Source: an uncultured Gemmiger sp.
Lineage (GTDB): Bacteria; Bacillota; Clostridia; Oscillospirales; Ruminococcaceae
Direction: 5' to 3'
Length of the DNA stretch: 64,000 bases
NCBI GenBank assembly: GCA_944388215.1
Contig: CALXHT010000043.1
Span: forward strand, 1 to 64,000
The first letter of the stretch is position 1; each line of letters starts with the position of its first letter. Under the pieces are notes generated by a model, which did not search any database, had not been told where the DNA came from, and worked only from the letters and a program-made list of their open reading frames with translations. Positions 7,876-15,940 of the stretch are shown here, in pieces. The position numbers were made by a program, and so were the translations under genes.

Positions 7876-8766
7876 TTATTTCAGCAATCCGAAGTCCCGC
7901 ATAGCCGTTTCCAGACGTTCCTGCACAGCGGCCGAGGGCTCCACCAGCGGCAGGCGGCAGAGGCCTGCCTGCCAGCCAAGACGGTTCATGGCCCACTTGA
8001 CGGGGATCGGGTTCACATCGGCGAAAAGCGCTTTGCACAGCGGCAAAGCCTTGAGCTGCATGGCCAGACTGCCAGCCGTATCCCCGGCCAGCCATTTGGC
8101 GCACAGATCGTGGGTATACTGCGGTGCCACATTGGACAACACACTGATAACGCCCTTGCCGCCGAGTGCCAGCAGCGGGACAATCTGGTCATCGTTGCCG
8201 GAATAGATGTTGAGGTTTTCCCCGCACAACTCTGCCACTTCGGCCACCTGGGAAATGTTGCCGCTTGCCTCTTTCACAGCGTTGATGTTGGGCAGTTTGG
8301 CCAGTTCCGCCAGCGTGGAAGGCAGCAGATTGCAACCGGTGCGGCTGGGGACATTATACAGAATGCAGGGCAGATCCACCGCCTGGGCGATGGCCGTATA
8401 ATGGGCCAGAAGTCCTGCCTGGCTGGTCTTGTTGTAATACGGAGTAACCAGCAGCAGCGCATCCGCGCCATCCTTTTCAGCCTGCTGGGAAAGCTGAATG
8501 GCATACCGGGTATCGTTGGAGCCCGTGCCGGCAATGACGGGGACACGCCCCGCCACCTTTTTGACGGTATAACGGATACATTCGGTGTGCTCTTCGTGAT
8601 CCAGAGCCGGAGATTCACCGGTGGTACCGCAAATCACGATGGCATCGGTGTGGTGGGCAATCTGATCTTCGATCACGCGGCCCAGTTCTTCATAGTTTAC
8701 GCTGCCGTCGGCATGCATGGGCGTAATGATGGCCACAGCTGCCCCGGTAAAAACGGGCTTTTTCAT
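7876..8766 (-). CDS. dapA: 4-hydroxy-tetrahydrodipicolinate synthase
   Basis: A 296-residue TIM-barrel aldolase condensing pyruvate with aspartate semialdehyde. It shows CGTTGESPAL, the catalytic Tyr in LYNVPSRTG and the Schiff-base Lys in NAVKEASG. Length is normal. AAGGAG lies 9 nt before ATG 8766, and the gene follows asd by only 15 nt, so they share the riboswitch-controlled message. Confidence 0.97.
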   Translation of the reverse strand: MKKPVFTGAAVAIITPMHADGSVNYEELGRVIEDQIAHHTDAIVICGTTGESPALDHEEHTECIRYTVKKVAGRVPVIAGTGSNDTRYAIQLSQQAEKDGADALLLVTPYYNKTSQAGLLAHYTAIAQAVDLPCILYNVPSRTGCNLLPSTLAELAKLPNINAVKEASGNISQVAEVAELCGENLNIYSGNDDQIVPLLALGGKGVISVLSNVAPQYTHDLCAKWLAGDTAGSLAMQLKALPLCKALFADVNPIPVKWAMNRLGWQAGLCRLPLVEPSAAVQERLETAMRDFGLLK

Positions 8767-8781
8767 GGAATTCGCTCCTTA

Positions 8782-9858
8782 TCAATCAAAGTAGCCCTTC
8801 GCCGCCAGCAGTTCGGCCAGCAGCACGCCGCCGCCGGCCGCGCCGCGCAGCGTATTGTGGGAAAGGCAGACAAACTTGTAATCGTACTGATTGTCTGGGC
8901 GCAGACGACCGATGCTGATGGCCATGCCGTTTTCCAGCATGCGGTCCAGCTTGGGCTGGGGACGATCGTTTTCCTCAAAATAATGCAGGAACTGTTTGGG
9001 TGCGCTGGGAAGGTGGAGGTCCTGTGCCGGGCCGTGGAACTCCTTCCAGGCCTTCAGGATCTCTTCCTGGGTGGGCTTGTTGGCAAACCGCACAAACACG
9101 GCGCCCATGTGGCCGTCAGATACCGGCACGCGCAGGCACTGGGCCGTAAAGCGGGGAGAGTCTGCGGAGACAATACGGTCTCCTTCGATCTTGCCCCACA
9201 GCTTCAGGGGTTCCTGTTCGCTCTTCTCTTCCTCGCCGCCGATGTAGGGGATCACATTGTCCAGAATGTCGGGGAAGGTCTCAAACGTCTTGCCGGCGCC
9301 GGAGATTGCCTGGTATGTGCAGACCAGCACGTCGGTGATGCCGTAGCCGCGCAGCGGATGCAGTGCGGGGACGTAGCTCTGCAGGCTGCAGTTGGATTTG
9401 ACCGCGATAAAGCCGCGCTTGGTGCCCAGACGCTTGCGCTGTGCCGGAATGATCTCAATGTGCTCCGCGTTGATCTCGGGCACCACCATCGGGACATCCG
9501 GGGTGAAGCGATGAGCGCTGTTGTTGGAAACCACCGGGCACTCCGCCTTGGCGTAGGCTTCCTCCAGCGCTTTGATTTCCTCTTTTTTCATGTTGACCGC
9601 GCAGAATACGAAATCCACCTGAGAAGCCACTTCTTCCACATGGGAAGCATCCAGGACCACCAGCTTCTTGGCGTTCTCCGGCATCGGCGTCTGCATCAGC
9701 CAGCGGCCGCCCACAGCCTCCTCGTAGGTTTTACCGGCACTGCGCGCGCTGGCCGCAACCGCTTTCAGATGGAACCAGGGGTGATTTTCCAGCAGCGTCA
9801 CAAACCGCTGACCGACCATGCCGGTGGCGCCGATGACGCCCACATTGTACTGTTTCAT
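8782..9858 (-). CDS. asd: Aspartate-semialdehyde dehydrogenase
   Basis: A 358-residue enzyme producing L-aspartate 4-semialdehyde, the branch intermediate for lysine, threonine and methionine. It shows the N-terminal Rossmann motif VIGATGMVGQ and the catalytic Cys in KSNCSLQS. The start is set at ATG 9858 (MKQYNVG): GGAAGG lies upstream, and the earlier in-frame codons fall in the leader. First gene of the lysine-riboswitch operon; the window also carries thrC at 60.7 kb. Confidence 0.96.
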   Translation of the reverse strand: MKQYNVGVIGATGMVGQRFVTLLENHPWFHLKAVAASARSAGKTYEEAVGGRWLMQTPMPENAKKLVVLDASHVEEVASQVDFVFCAVNMKKEEIKALEEAYAKAECPVVSNNSAHRFTPDVPMVVPEINAEHIEIIPAQRKRLGTKRGFIAVKSNCSLQSYVPALHPLRGYGITDVLVCTYQAISGAGKTFETFPDILDNVIPYIGGEEEKSEQEPLKLWGKIEGDRIVSADSPRFTAQCLRVPVSDGHMGAVFVRFANKPTQEEILKAWKEFHGPAQDLHLPSAPKQFLHYFEENDRPQPKLDRMLENGMAISIGRLRPDNQYDYKFVCLSHNTLRGAAGGGVLLAELLAAKGYFD

Positions 9859-9943
9859 AGTAACCAGGACCTTCCTTTCGCGTATACCCATCCTATTTCT
9901 ATGCAGCAACATTCACCATTGTGAATAATTTGCACAGATAACA

Positions 9944-9966
9944 AAAAAACCGGCTTGAAAACCGGC
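9944..9966 (-). terminator. Riboswitch expression-platform terminator upstream of asd
   Basis: On the minus strand GCCGG-TTTTCAA-GCCGG is followed by TTTTTTT. It lies between the lysine aptamer and asd, where a lysine-dependent terminator is expected. A second hairpin (TGCAATAT against ATATTGCA, 9973-9994) sits between aptamer and terminator. Confidence 0.8.
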
Positions 9967-9997
9967 ACAAAATGCAATATAATATCATATTGCATAT

Positions 9998-10161
9998 ACA
10001 CAGCGCAACACATCCGATGGATGTGACAGTCCCGCTCCTGTTCGGAAACGAGCCCAGGTCGATACGTGCCGCGTACCGCCTTCGGCGAAGAACCCTTTCG
10101 CCGTTCCATGCTCTGGCGGAGCTTGCGGAACAGGGTACTGATGAACTTCGCGCCTCTGTGT
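9998..10161 (-). ncRNA. Lysine riboswitch (L-box) controlling asd-dapA-dapB
   Basis: The minus-strand leader carries the conserved lysine-aptamer blocks in order: AGAGGCGCGAAGTTCATCAG then TA (10136-10157), GCGAAAGGG followed by CGCCGAAG, and GGACTGTCA near 10023-10033. Outer P1 strands ACACAG (10156-10161) and CTGTGT (9998-10003) pair. A terminator follows and the downstream genes are lysine biosynthetic. Known L-boxes turn such genes off when lysine is bound. Confidence 0.93.
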
Positions 10162-10169
10162 TTTTGTTT

Positions 10170-10198
10170 ATTATAGTATGCTCCCTCTTGATTGTCAA
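10170..10198 (-). promoter_or_regulatory. Consensus promoter of the lysine operon
   Basis: TTGACA (10193-10198), a 17-nt spacer and TATAAT (10170-10175) on the minus strand. This is a perfect consensus; transcription would start just before the aptamer P1 strand. Confidence 0.92.
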
Positions 10199-10218
10199 CG
10201 TAAAAAGGAAGAAAACCA

Positions 10219-11247
10219 ATGCTGAAAAAAGATTTTTGGTATGACCTGCCCAAAGAGCTGATTGCCCAGGAGCCGGCCAATCCCCGCGACGCTGCCCGTC
10301 TGATGGTTCTGAACCGCAAGAATGACACAATTGAACATGCCATTTTCCTCGATCTGCCCAAGTATCTGGACAAGGGCGACTTGCTGGTCGTAAACAACTC
10401 CAAGGTGCTGCCGGCCCGTCTTCTGGGCACTAAGGTTCCCACCGGCGCCGTCTGCGAGCTTTTGCTGCTCCGCCAGGTGAAAGGGGACACCTGGGAATGC
10501 CTGGCCCGGCCCGGCAAGCGCATGCAGAAAGGTACCCATGTCACCTTTGGCGATGGTTCTCTAACCGCCGTGGTGGATGAGACAATGCCGGACGGCAACA
10601 AGTTCGTGACGTTCACCTACGACACCGAAACGCTGTACGAAAAGCTGGACGAATTCGGCAAAATGCCTCTGCCGCCCTACATCACCAAGCAGCTGGAAGA
10701 TCAGAGCCAGTACCAGACGGTGTACGCCAAGGAGCTGGGCAGCGCCGCTGCCCCCACAGCCGGTCTGCATTTCACGCCGGAGCTGCTGGATACGGTACGC
10801 GCCCATGGCGTCAACATTGCGGAAGTAACGCTGCACGTCGGTCTGGGCACCTTCCGTCCGGTCAACGAGGATGAAATCGAAGATCATCAGATGCACAGTG
10901 AGTGGTACTCTGTCAGCGAGGAGACGGCCAATGCCATCAATTCCACCCGCGCTGCGGGCCATCGCGTTATCGCTGTGGGCACTACCAGCTGCCGCACACT
11001 GGAAGCCGTCTGGGCCAAATACGGGAAAATCGTTCCCTGCAGCGGCAACACTGATATTTTCATTTATCCCGGGATCGACCTGCATGCCATCGACGGCATG
11101 ATTACCAACTTCCACCTGCCGGAAAGCACCCTGATCATGCTGATCTCGGCTTTTTACGGCTATGAGAAGACCATGGCAGCTTATAAGGTGGCCGTCGAAC
11201 AGAAATATCGCTTTTTCAGCTTCGGCGACGCCATGCTGATCCTGTAA
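10219..11247 (+). CDS. queA: S-adenosylmethionine:tRNA ribosyltransferase-isomerase
   Basis: A 342-residue enzyme that transfers and isomerises the ribosyl of SAM onto preQ1-modified tRNA, giving epoxyqueuosine at position 34. It shows FWYDLPKELIAQEP at the N-terminus and the conserved blocks AAPTAGLHFT, HVGLGTFRPV and NFHLPESTL. Start ATG 10219 has AAGGAAG 8 nt upstream. Divergent from the lysine operon and followed by tgt, the enzyme acting earlier in the same pathway. Confidence 0.97.
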   Translation: MLKKDFWYDLPKELIAQEPANPRDAARLMVLNRKNDTIEHAIFLDLPKYLDKGDLLVVNNSKVLPARLLGTKVPTGAVCELLLLRQVKGDTWECLARPGKRMQKGTHVTFGDGSLTAVVDETMPDGNKFVTFTYDTETLYEKLDEFGKMPLPPYITKQLEDQSQYQTVYAKELGSAAAPTAGLHFTPELLDTVRAHGVNIAEVTLHVGLGTFRPVNEDEIEDHQMHSEWYSVSEETANAINSTRAAGHRVIAVGTTSCRTLEAVWAKYGKIVPCSGNTDIFIYPGIDLHAIDGMITNFHLPESTLIMLISAFYGYEKTMAAYKVAVEQKYRFFSFGDAMLIL

Positions 11248-11263
11248 AACCCACGTCCGGGTG

Positions 11264-11292
11264 TTGACTTCCCGGCTCACTTCCTCTATAAT
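11264..11292 (+). promoter_or_regulatory. Promoter between queA and tgt
   Basis: TTGACT (11264-11269), a 17-nt spacer and TATAAT (11287-11292). The predicted start is around 11299, immediately before a strong terminator-like hairpin. Confidence 0.75.
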
Positions 11293-11303
11293 ATGGCAAG
11301 AAA

Positions 11304-11343
11304 AGGCGGTGCGGGGTTTGCCCCTTGCACCGCCGCTTTTTTG
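11304..11343 (+). terminator. Terminator-like hairpin between queA and tgt
   Basis: GGCGGTGC (11305-11312) pairs with GCACCGCC (11327-11334), with a further GGGG/CCCC inside, and is followed by a run of T. It can end queA, but it also lies downstream of the promoter at 11264-11292 and so could attenuate tgt. Confidence 0.85.
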
Positions 11344-11374
11344 GAACTGACTATTTTGGATACGGAGAGAATGA

Positions 11375-12511
<1,137 letters not shown>

Positions 12512-12531
12512 GCAGAATTTTGTACAAACCC

Positions 12532-12560
12532 TTGCGCTGTGCCTGTAAATTCGATATAAT
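12532..12560 (+). promoter_or_regulatory. Promoter of yajC
   Basis: TTGCGC (12532-12537), a 17-nt spacer and TATAAT (12555-12560), 36 nt before the yajC start. Confidence 0.75.
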
Positions 12561-12596
12561 AGAAGAAATACGTTACTTTTAAGGAGAGTACCCGTT

Positions 12597-12938
12597 ATGA
12601 TCCAGTTTTTGTCTCAGCAAGCCTCTACCGGCGATATGCTCGTCACCCTTCTGCCGATGGTCCTGATCCTCGTTTTCATGTTCCTGATTATCTACGTGCC
12701 GCAGAAGCGTCAGGACAAAAAAGATACCGCCATGCGCAATTCCATTGAGATCGGCGACAAGGTCACCACGATCGGTGGCATCGTCGGTATTGTATTTGCC
12801 ATCAGCGAGAAGGACGATACGCTGGTTGTCGAGACCGGCAGTGATCGGACCAAGATCCGCTTCCGTCGTTCTGCCATCTCTTCCGTTGAGAAACTGGATG
12901 TGACCGGCGACTCCAAGAGCACCCCTGCGAAAAAGTAA
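12597..12938 (+). CDS. yajC: Preprotein translocase subunit YajC
   Basis: A 113-residue protein with one N-terminal membrane segment (about 15-35), then the YajC signature YVPQKRQDKKDT and GDKVTTIGGIVGIV. It is an accessory subunit of the Sec translocase (SecDF-YajC). AAGGAGAG lies before the ATG. The position after tgt is the common queA-tgt-yajC order. A terminator follows. Confidence 0.93.
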   Translation: MIQFLSQQASTGDMLVTLLPMVLILVFMFLIIYVPQKRQDKKDTAMRNSIEIGDKVTTIGGIVGIVFAISEKDDTLVVETGSDRTKIRFRRSAISSVEKLDVTGDSKSTPAKK

Positions 12939-12952
12939 GACGACATACCCAG

Positions 12953-12995
12953 ACGCCCCCTTGCATAGTGTTTACTGTGCAAGGGGGCGTTTTCT
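12953..12995 (+). terminator. Terminator after yajC
   Basis: ACGCCCCCTTGCA pairs with TGCAAGGGGGCGT, followed by TTTTCT. The next possible ATG (12996) starts immediately at its end. Confidence 0.85.
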
Positions 12996-13040
12996 ATGTT
13001 TCATAAAAAAAATACTGCTTCTACCCGAAGGAATATCCGC

Positions 13041-13445
13041 GTGCGGAACCGCAATCAATCCTTCCGCCATCCCGCAGACCGGCTGCTCGATGCCGCCGTA
13101 TTTTCTTTTCTGGGCGGAATAGCTGTCATTTTGCTGGCAATGTGCATTTTTTCTTTACTGCTGGCTCATGCGCCTGTTCCACTCACCCTGGTGCGTCCGT
13201 TTGCCTGCGCAGCGGCGGCTCTGGGAGTCGCTTTTTCCGGCTTGCTGTTTGCCAAAAAGGTGGGGCAGCGGTTTCTTCTTTGTGGGTTGGCCTGTGGTCT
13301 TTTCTATGCCATGTGCCAGCTTCTCGCGGCCTATCTGCTGCAAGGAAATGCTTTCCTGCAAAACGGCAGTTTCCTGTTAAGCGTGGTCGTACTGATGAGC
13401 GGGTTGTTCGGCGGCGCCTTTGCCGCGGCACGGGCGGTGCGATAA
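13041..13445 (+). CDS. TIGR04086 family membrane protein
   Basis: A small protein with four predicted membrane helices, in the slot just after yajC where TIGR04086 proteins usually sit in Firmicutes. GTG 13041 is preferred because AAGGA lies 8 nt upstream, giving 134 residues. ATG 12996 (149 residues) would begin at the very end of the yajC terminator with no separate ribosome site. The first helix starts well after either start, so both are possible. Function is unknown; the gene is linked by an overlapping TAATG to the next. Confidence 0.72.
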   Translation: MRNRNQSFRHPADRLLDAAVFSFLGGIAVILLAMCIFSLLLAHAPVPLTLVRPFACAAAALGVAFSGLLFAKKVGQRFLLCGLACGLFYAMCQLLAAYLLQGNAFLQNGSFLLSVVVLMSGLFGGAFAAARAVR

Positions 13446-14116
13446 TGCGCGCCCCCGCGTATCGTTCCTCTTCCGAAAAAACGGAAAGGGGAGTTATCTT
13501 TTTGCCGTCCACTCGTCCGCATCCCAAGCCTGCGAAACGAATTTCCGTCGCCGGCTTTCCTGTTGCATTTGGTCTGACTTTTCTGGCCGGTTATTTCCCG
13601 GGAGTACTCTATGGACGGATCGGGGCCGGTCCCATTGGCACGCAACTGGCTGAATATTACACAGACCCACTGCATTTTTCCGCCTGGTCGGATACCTTCC
13701 TCAACCAAATAGCAGCCGCTTTTCTGCAGCTGCTATTCCTTACATTTTGCGCTTTTTCTGTTTTCGGGGCAGCATTTCTCGTGCTTTTCTTTCTCGCCAA
13801 AGGCGCTTTCCTGGGCCTCTGCGCCGTCAGTACGCTCACTCTGGGCGGCGGCACCGCACTGGTGATGTATTGGTTCTGCGTCTGTCTGCCCAACCTTTTG
13901 ATGCTTTTTCTTTATTTGTGGCTCAGCGGCTATGCCGTCCAACTCAGTCATCATCTGTTCCAAAGTGTATTCGGACGCGGTGCGCCGCGCGGCCAGCTGG
14001 AAGCATCAAGAAGACGCTTCCTTGTGCGCTGTGGCGTCGCTCTGCTCATTTCCGGTCTTTTCAGCCTTCTCTGCAGTGGATTCGTTTCCGGCATCGTCCG
14101 GCTCGCCACCGCGTGA
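13445..14116 (+). CDS. SpoIIM-like integral membrane protein
   Basis: A 223-residue protein with about five membrane segments: near 45-62, 98-140 as a long pair, 143-172 and 200-220. The FFLAKGAFLGLC segment resembles the conserved LKG region of the SpoIIM family, and size matches SpoIIM (about 214 residues). In B. subtilis spoIIM lies close to xerD, as here. SpoIIM is part of the DMP peptidoglycan-degrading complex of engulfment. The family call rests on topology, size and context and is moderate. The last 111 bp overlap the convergent xerD. Confidence 0.6.
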   Translation: MRAPAYRSSSEKTERGVIFLPSTRPHPKPAKRISVAGFPVAFGLTFLAGYFPGVLYGRIGAGPIGTQLAEYYTDPLHFSAWSDTFLNQIAAAFLQLLFLTFCAFSVFGAAFLVLFFLAKGAFLGLCAVSTLTLGGGTALVMYWFCVCLPNLLMLFLYLWLSGYAVQLSHHLFQSVFGRGAPRGQLEASRRRFLVRCGVALLISGLFSLLCSGFVSGIVRLATA

Positions 14117-15124
14117 TTTGGGCTCGACGAATTGCCGGCGGGCGAGGGGAGAGGCCTGCACTGCATCCCGCAGCTGTTGCTGGTTGATGTGCGTATAAAT
14201 TTGTGTGGTGGACACATTCTCGTGGCCCAGGATTTCTTTGAGTGCCAGCATATCCACGCCGCCCTGATACATGAGCGTAGCAGCAGTATGGCGTAGTTTA
14301 TGCGGTGAAAATCCTCGTCCGCTCAGTCCTGCACTTTGCAGGCACCGCGCCACGATCTGTTCCACCCTCCGAGCAGTCAGCCGTTTGCCGGTTCGCTTGG
14401 ACACGAAAAGAGCGTCCTTGTCCACGAGATTGGATAAGGCACCGCGCGCTTTGATATAATGGTCCAATGCCTGCCGGCAGGCGTCGTTCAGATAGACCAG
14501 CCGCTCTTTACCGCCTTTGCCGGTAATACGGATCGTTTCGTCACGGAAATCGCCCAGATTGATGCCGATCAATTCTGCCAACCGCATACCACAGTTCAGG
14601 AACAACGTGATAATACAGAAATCCCGCTCATAGAAATCACTTTGTATATTATTTAACAAATCAACACTTTCTGATTCCGTCAGATATTTGGGGAGCGTTT
14701 TCTTGGGTGTCCCCAGGCTCACGTTTTCCGTTGGATCCTGTGTGATTTTGTTGACCTGTGTACACATATACCCAAAGAATCCCTTTAAGGCGCTGAGCTT
14801 TCGCGCACGCGCCTTGGGCCCGTTGCTGGCGCTCCTGGCGTAATCCAGATAGCCAAAAATGTCGTGCTTTCCAATGGAAGCGATATCTCTGGAACTAATC
14901 TGCGTCAGGTCAATCGTGTCCGGCTTGGCTGTGGCATCTGCGCGACCCCATTGTACCATCATATAGCGAAAAAAGCCCCGCAGATCGAGATAATACCCGT
15001 TGACCGTCCGGGGCGAACGCAATTTCACAAAATCCAGATAGTGTAGATATTCAATTACATCATCCGGGATATCCAGATAGGGCGCATGACGTCCCGGATG
15101 CGCAACATCAATATAGCTGCTCAT
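14006..15124 (-). CDS. xerD: Tyrosine site-specific recombinase (XerC/XerD type)
   Basis: A 372-residue recombinase with an N-terminal SAM-like DNA-binding domain and a C-terminal catalytic domain. Catalytic residues are visible: Arg in NCGMRLAEL, Lys in GKGGKERLVYL, HKLRH, and the Tyr in GHENVSTTQIYTH. The start is ATG 15124, since GAGGAG precedes it by 7 nt; an upstream in-frame ATG at 15208 lacks a ribosome site. A hydrophilic tail of about 50 residues after the catalytic Tyr is unusual and is encoded opposite the end of the SpoIIM-like gene. No integrative element is seen nearby, which favours chromosome-dimer resolution. Confidence 0.9.
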   Translation of the reverse strand: MSSYIDVAHPGRHAPYLDIPDDVIEYLHYLDFVKLRSPRTVNGYYLDLRGFFRYMMVQWGRADATAKPDTIDLTQISSRDIASIGKHDIFGYLDYARSASNGPKARARKLSALKGFFGYMCTQVNKITQDPTENVSLGTPKKTLPKYLTESESVDLLNNIQSDFYERDFCIITLFLNCGMRLAELIGINLGDFRDETIRITGKGGKERLVYLNDACRQALDHYIKARGALSNLVDKDALFVSKRTGKRLTARRVEQIVARCLQSAGLSGRGFSPHKLRHTAATLMYQGGVDMLALKEILGHENVSTTQIYTHINQQQLRDAVQASPLARRQFVEPKSRGGEPDDAGNESTAEKAEKTGNEQSDATAHKEASS

Positions 15125-15142
15125 GTGCAAACTCCTCAGAGG

Positions 15143-15183
15143 GCCGTTTTCCAACCCCATAGATCCGGGTTTGAGAAAACGGC
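15143..15183 (-). promoter_or_regulatory. Structured 5' leader hairpin of xerD
   Basis: GCCGTTTTC pairs with GAAAACGGC, with an inner AACCC/GGGTT stem. It sits 6 nt upstream of the ribosome-binding site on the xerD message and has no T-run on that strand, so it looks like a leader structure rather than a terminator. Confidence 0.5.
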
Positions 15184-15198
15184 TTTCATTATATTTGT

Positions 15199-15228
15199 AT
15201 TGTATCATAGCGCCTCATTGCACGTCAA
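15199..15228 (-). promoter_or_regulatory. Probable xerD promoter
   Basis: On the minus strand TTGACG (15223-15228), an 18-nt spacer and TACAAT (15199-15204), about 75 nt before the xerD start. Confidence 0.55.
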
Positions 15229-15749
15229 TTTCACGGTTTTATAAAGATTGCAAGCATAAAGCGCATATACGTTCCGTAATAATTTTGAATATTCGTGAGA
15301 ATTCATGCAGCGCGCATTATCAACCGCCGTCCTTAGTTTTCCACAGTCCTTTCTGGTCTTTCCACAAAGGCCCTTCACTCCTCCCTATATTTCGCTAAAT
15401 TTACATTTAGCGAAATGCGGTATTTCGCTTTTAAGCCCACCCTCCCGCAGTATAGCCTTTTTCTTTTTTATTTAGATCGTTCCCCAAGGTTATTCAGCTT
15501 CCTACGAAAAAGTTTTTACGGCGCAAATCGATTTACCGTTCAGATCCCTTGGTCATGTTTTTTCCGTGTGCTTCTACAGCTTTCGGCGTGCTGTTGCTTT
15601 TGTCAGACCTTTTTGAGCGCGATTTCTTCATTGTTTCAAGGTAACTGTAGTGCTCACGTTGCAAGCCCATCACCGCATTTGTCTCGATTGAAAAAATCGC
15701 TCACTTTGTCTTGTCTGCAAGAAGCAGTTTGCTCCATCTTTGTACCATT
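15229..15749. other. AT-richer non-coding gap between xerD and mglB
   Basis: About 0.5 kb with clearly lower GC than its neighbours and pyrimidine-rich on the plus strand. The one longer open frame (15415-15753) has no ribosome site and a Phe/Leu/Ser-rich composition, so I do not call it. Distinct structure seen: the palindrome at 15389-15416. No tRNA or known small-RNA signature was recognised. Confidence 0.5.
15389..15416. repeat. Perfect 12-bp inverted repeat with 4-bp spacer
   Basis: ATTTCGCTAAAT and ATTTAGCGAAAT flank TTAC. A further half site ATTTCGCT follows at about 15422-15429. There is no T-run suited to termination. This is a candidate operator or recombinase site; its function is unknown. 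Confidence 0.6.
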
Positions 15750-15806
15750 TTGACACTTATATTGTGCAAGCTGCACATATTATCGGATATATCTTTTTGC
15801 AGCTTG
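15750..15806 (+). promoter_or_regulatory. Candidate mglB regulatory region with two inverted repeats
   Basis: A consensus TTGACA (15750-15755) is followed by the palindrome TGTGCA-AGC-TGCACA (15763-15777). CAAGCTGCA (15768-15776) recurs inverted as TGCAGCTTG at 15798-15806. No good -10 box lies 16-18 nt after the TTGACA, so the promoter itself is uncertain. A sugar-responsive repressor site is a reasonable guess. Confidence 0.4.
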
Positions 15807-15940
15807 ATCTTTTTGGATAATATTTTCACACATCATTCGGTAAAATTTTCCCTTGTTTTCAAGTTCATTTTCTTATACCATAAATAGTGTCAGGCGGGTC
15901 CGTTCGAAAAAACCGCAATTCAAGCAAAAGGAGAAAAACT

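Noticed and set aside
15415..15753. 112-codon open frame in the xerD-mglB gap
   Set aside because: No ribosome site, starts inside the palindrome, Phe/Leu/Ser-rich translation expected from pyrimidine-rich DNA.
14006..15940. Integrated element or attachment site next to the tyrosine recombinase
   Set aside because: No phage or plasmid genes, no tRNA target and no flanking direct repeats were seen; the gene resembles a housekeeping Xer protein.
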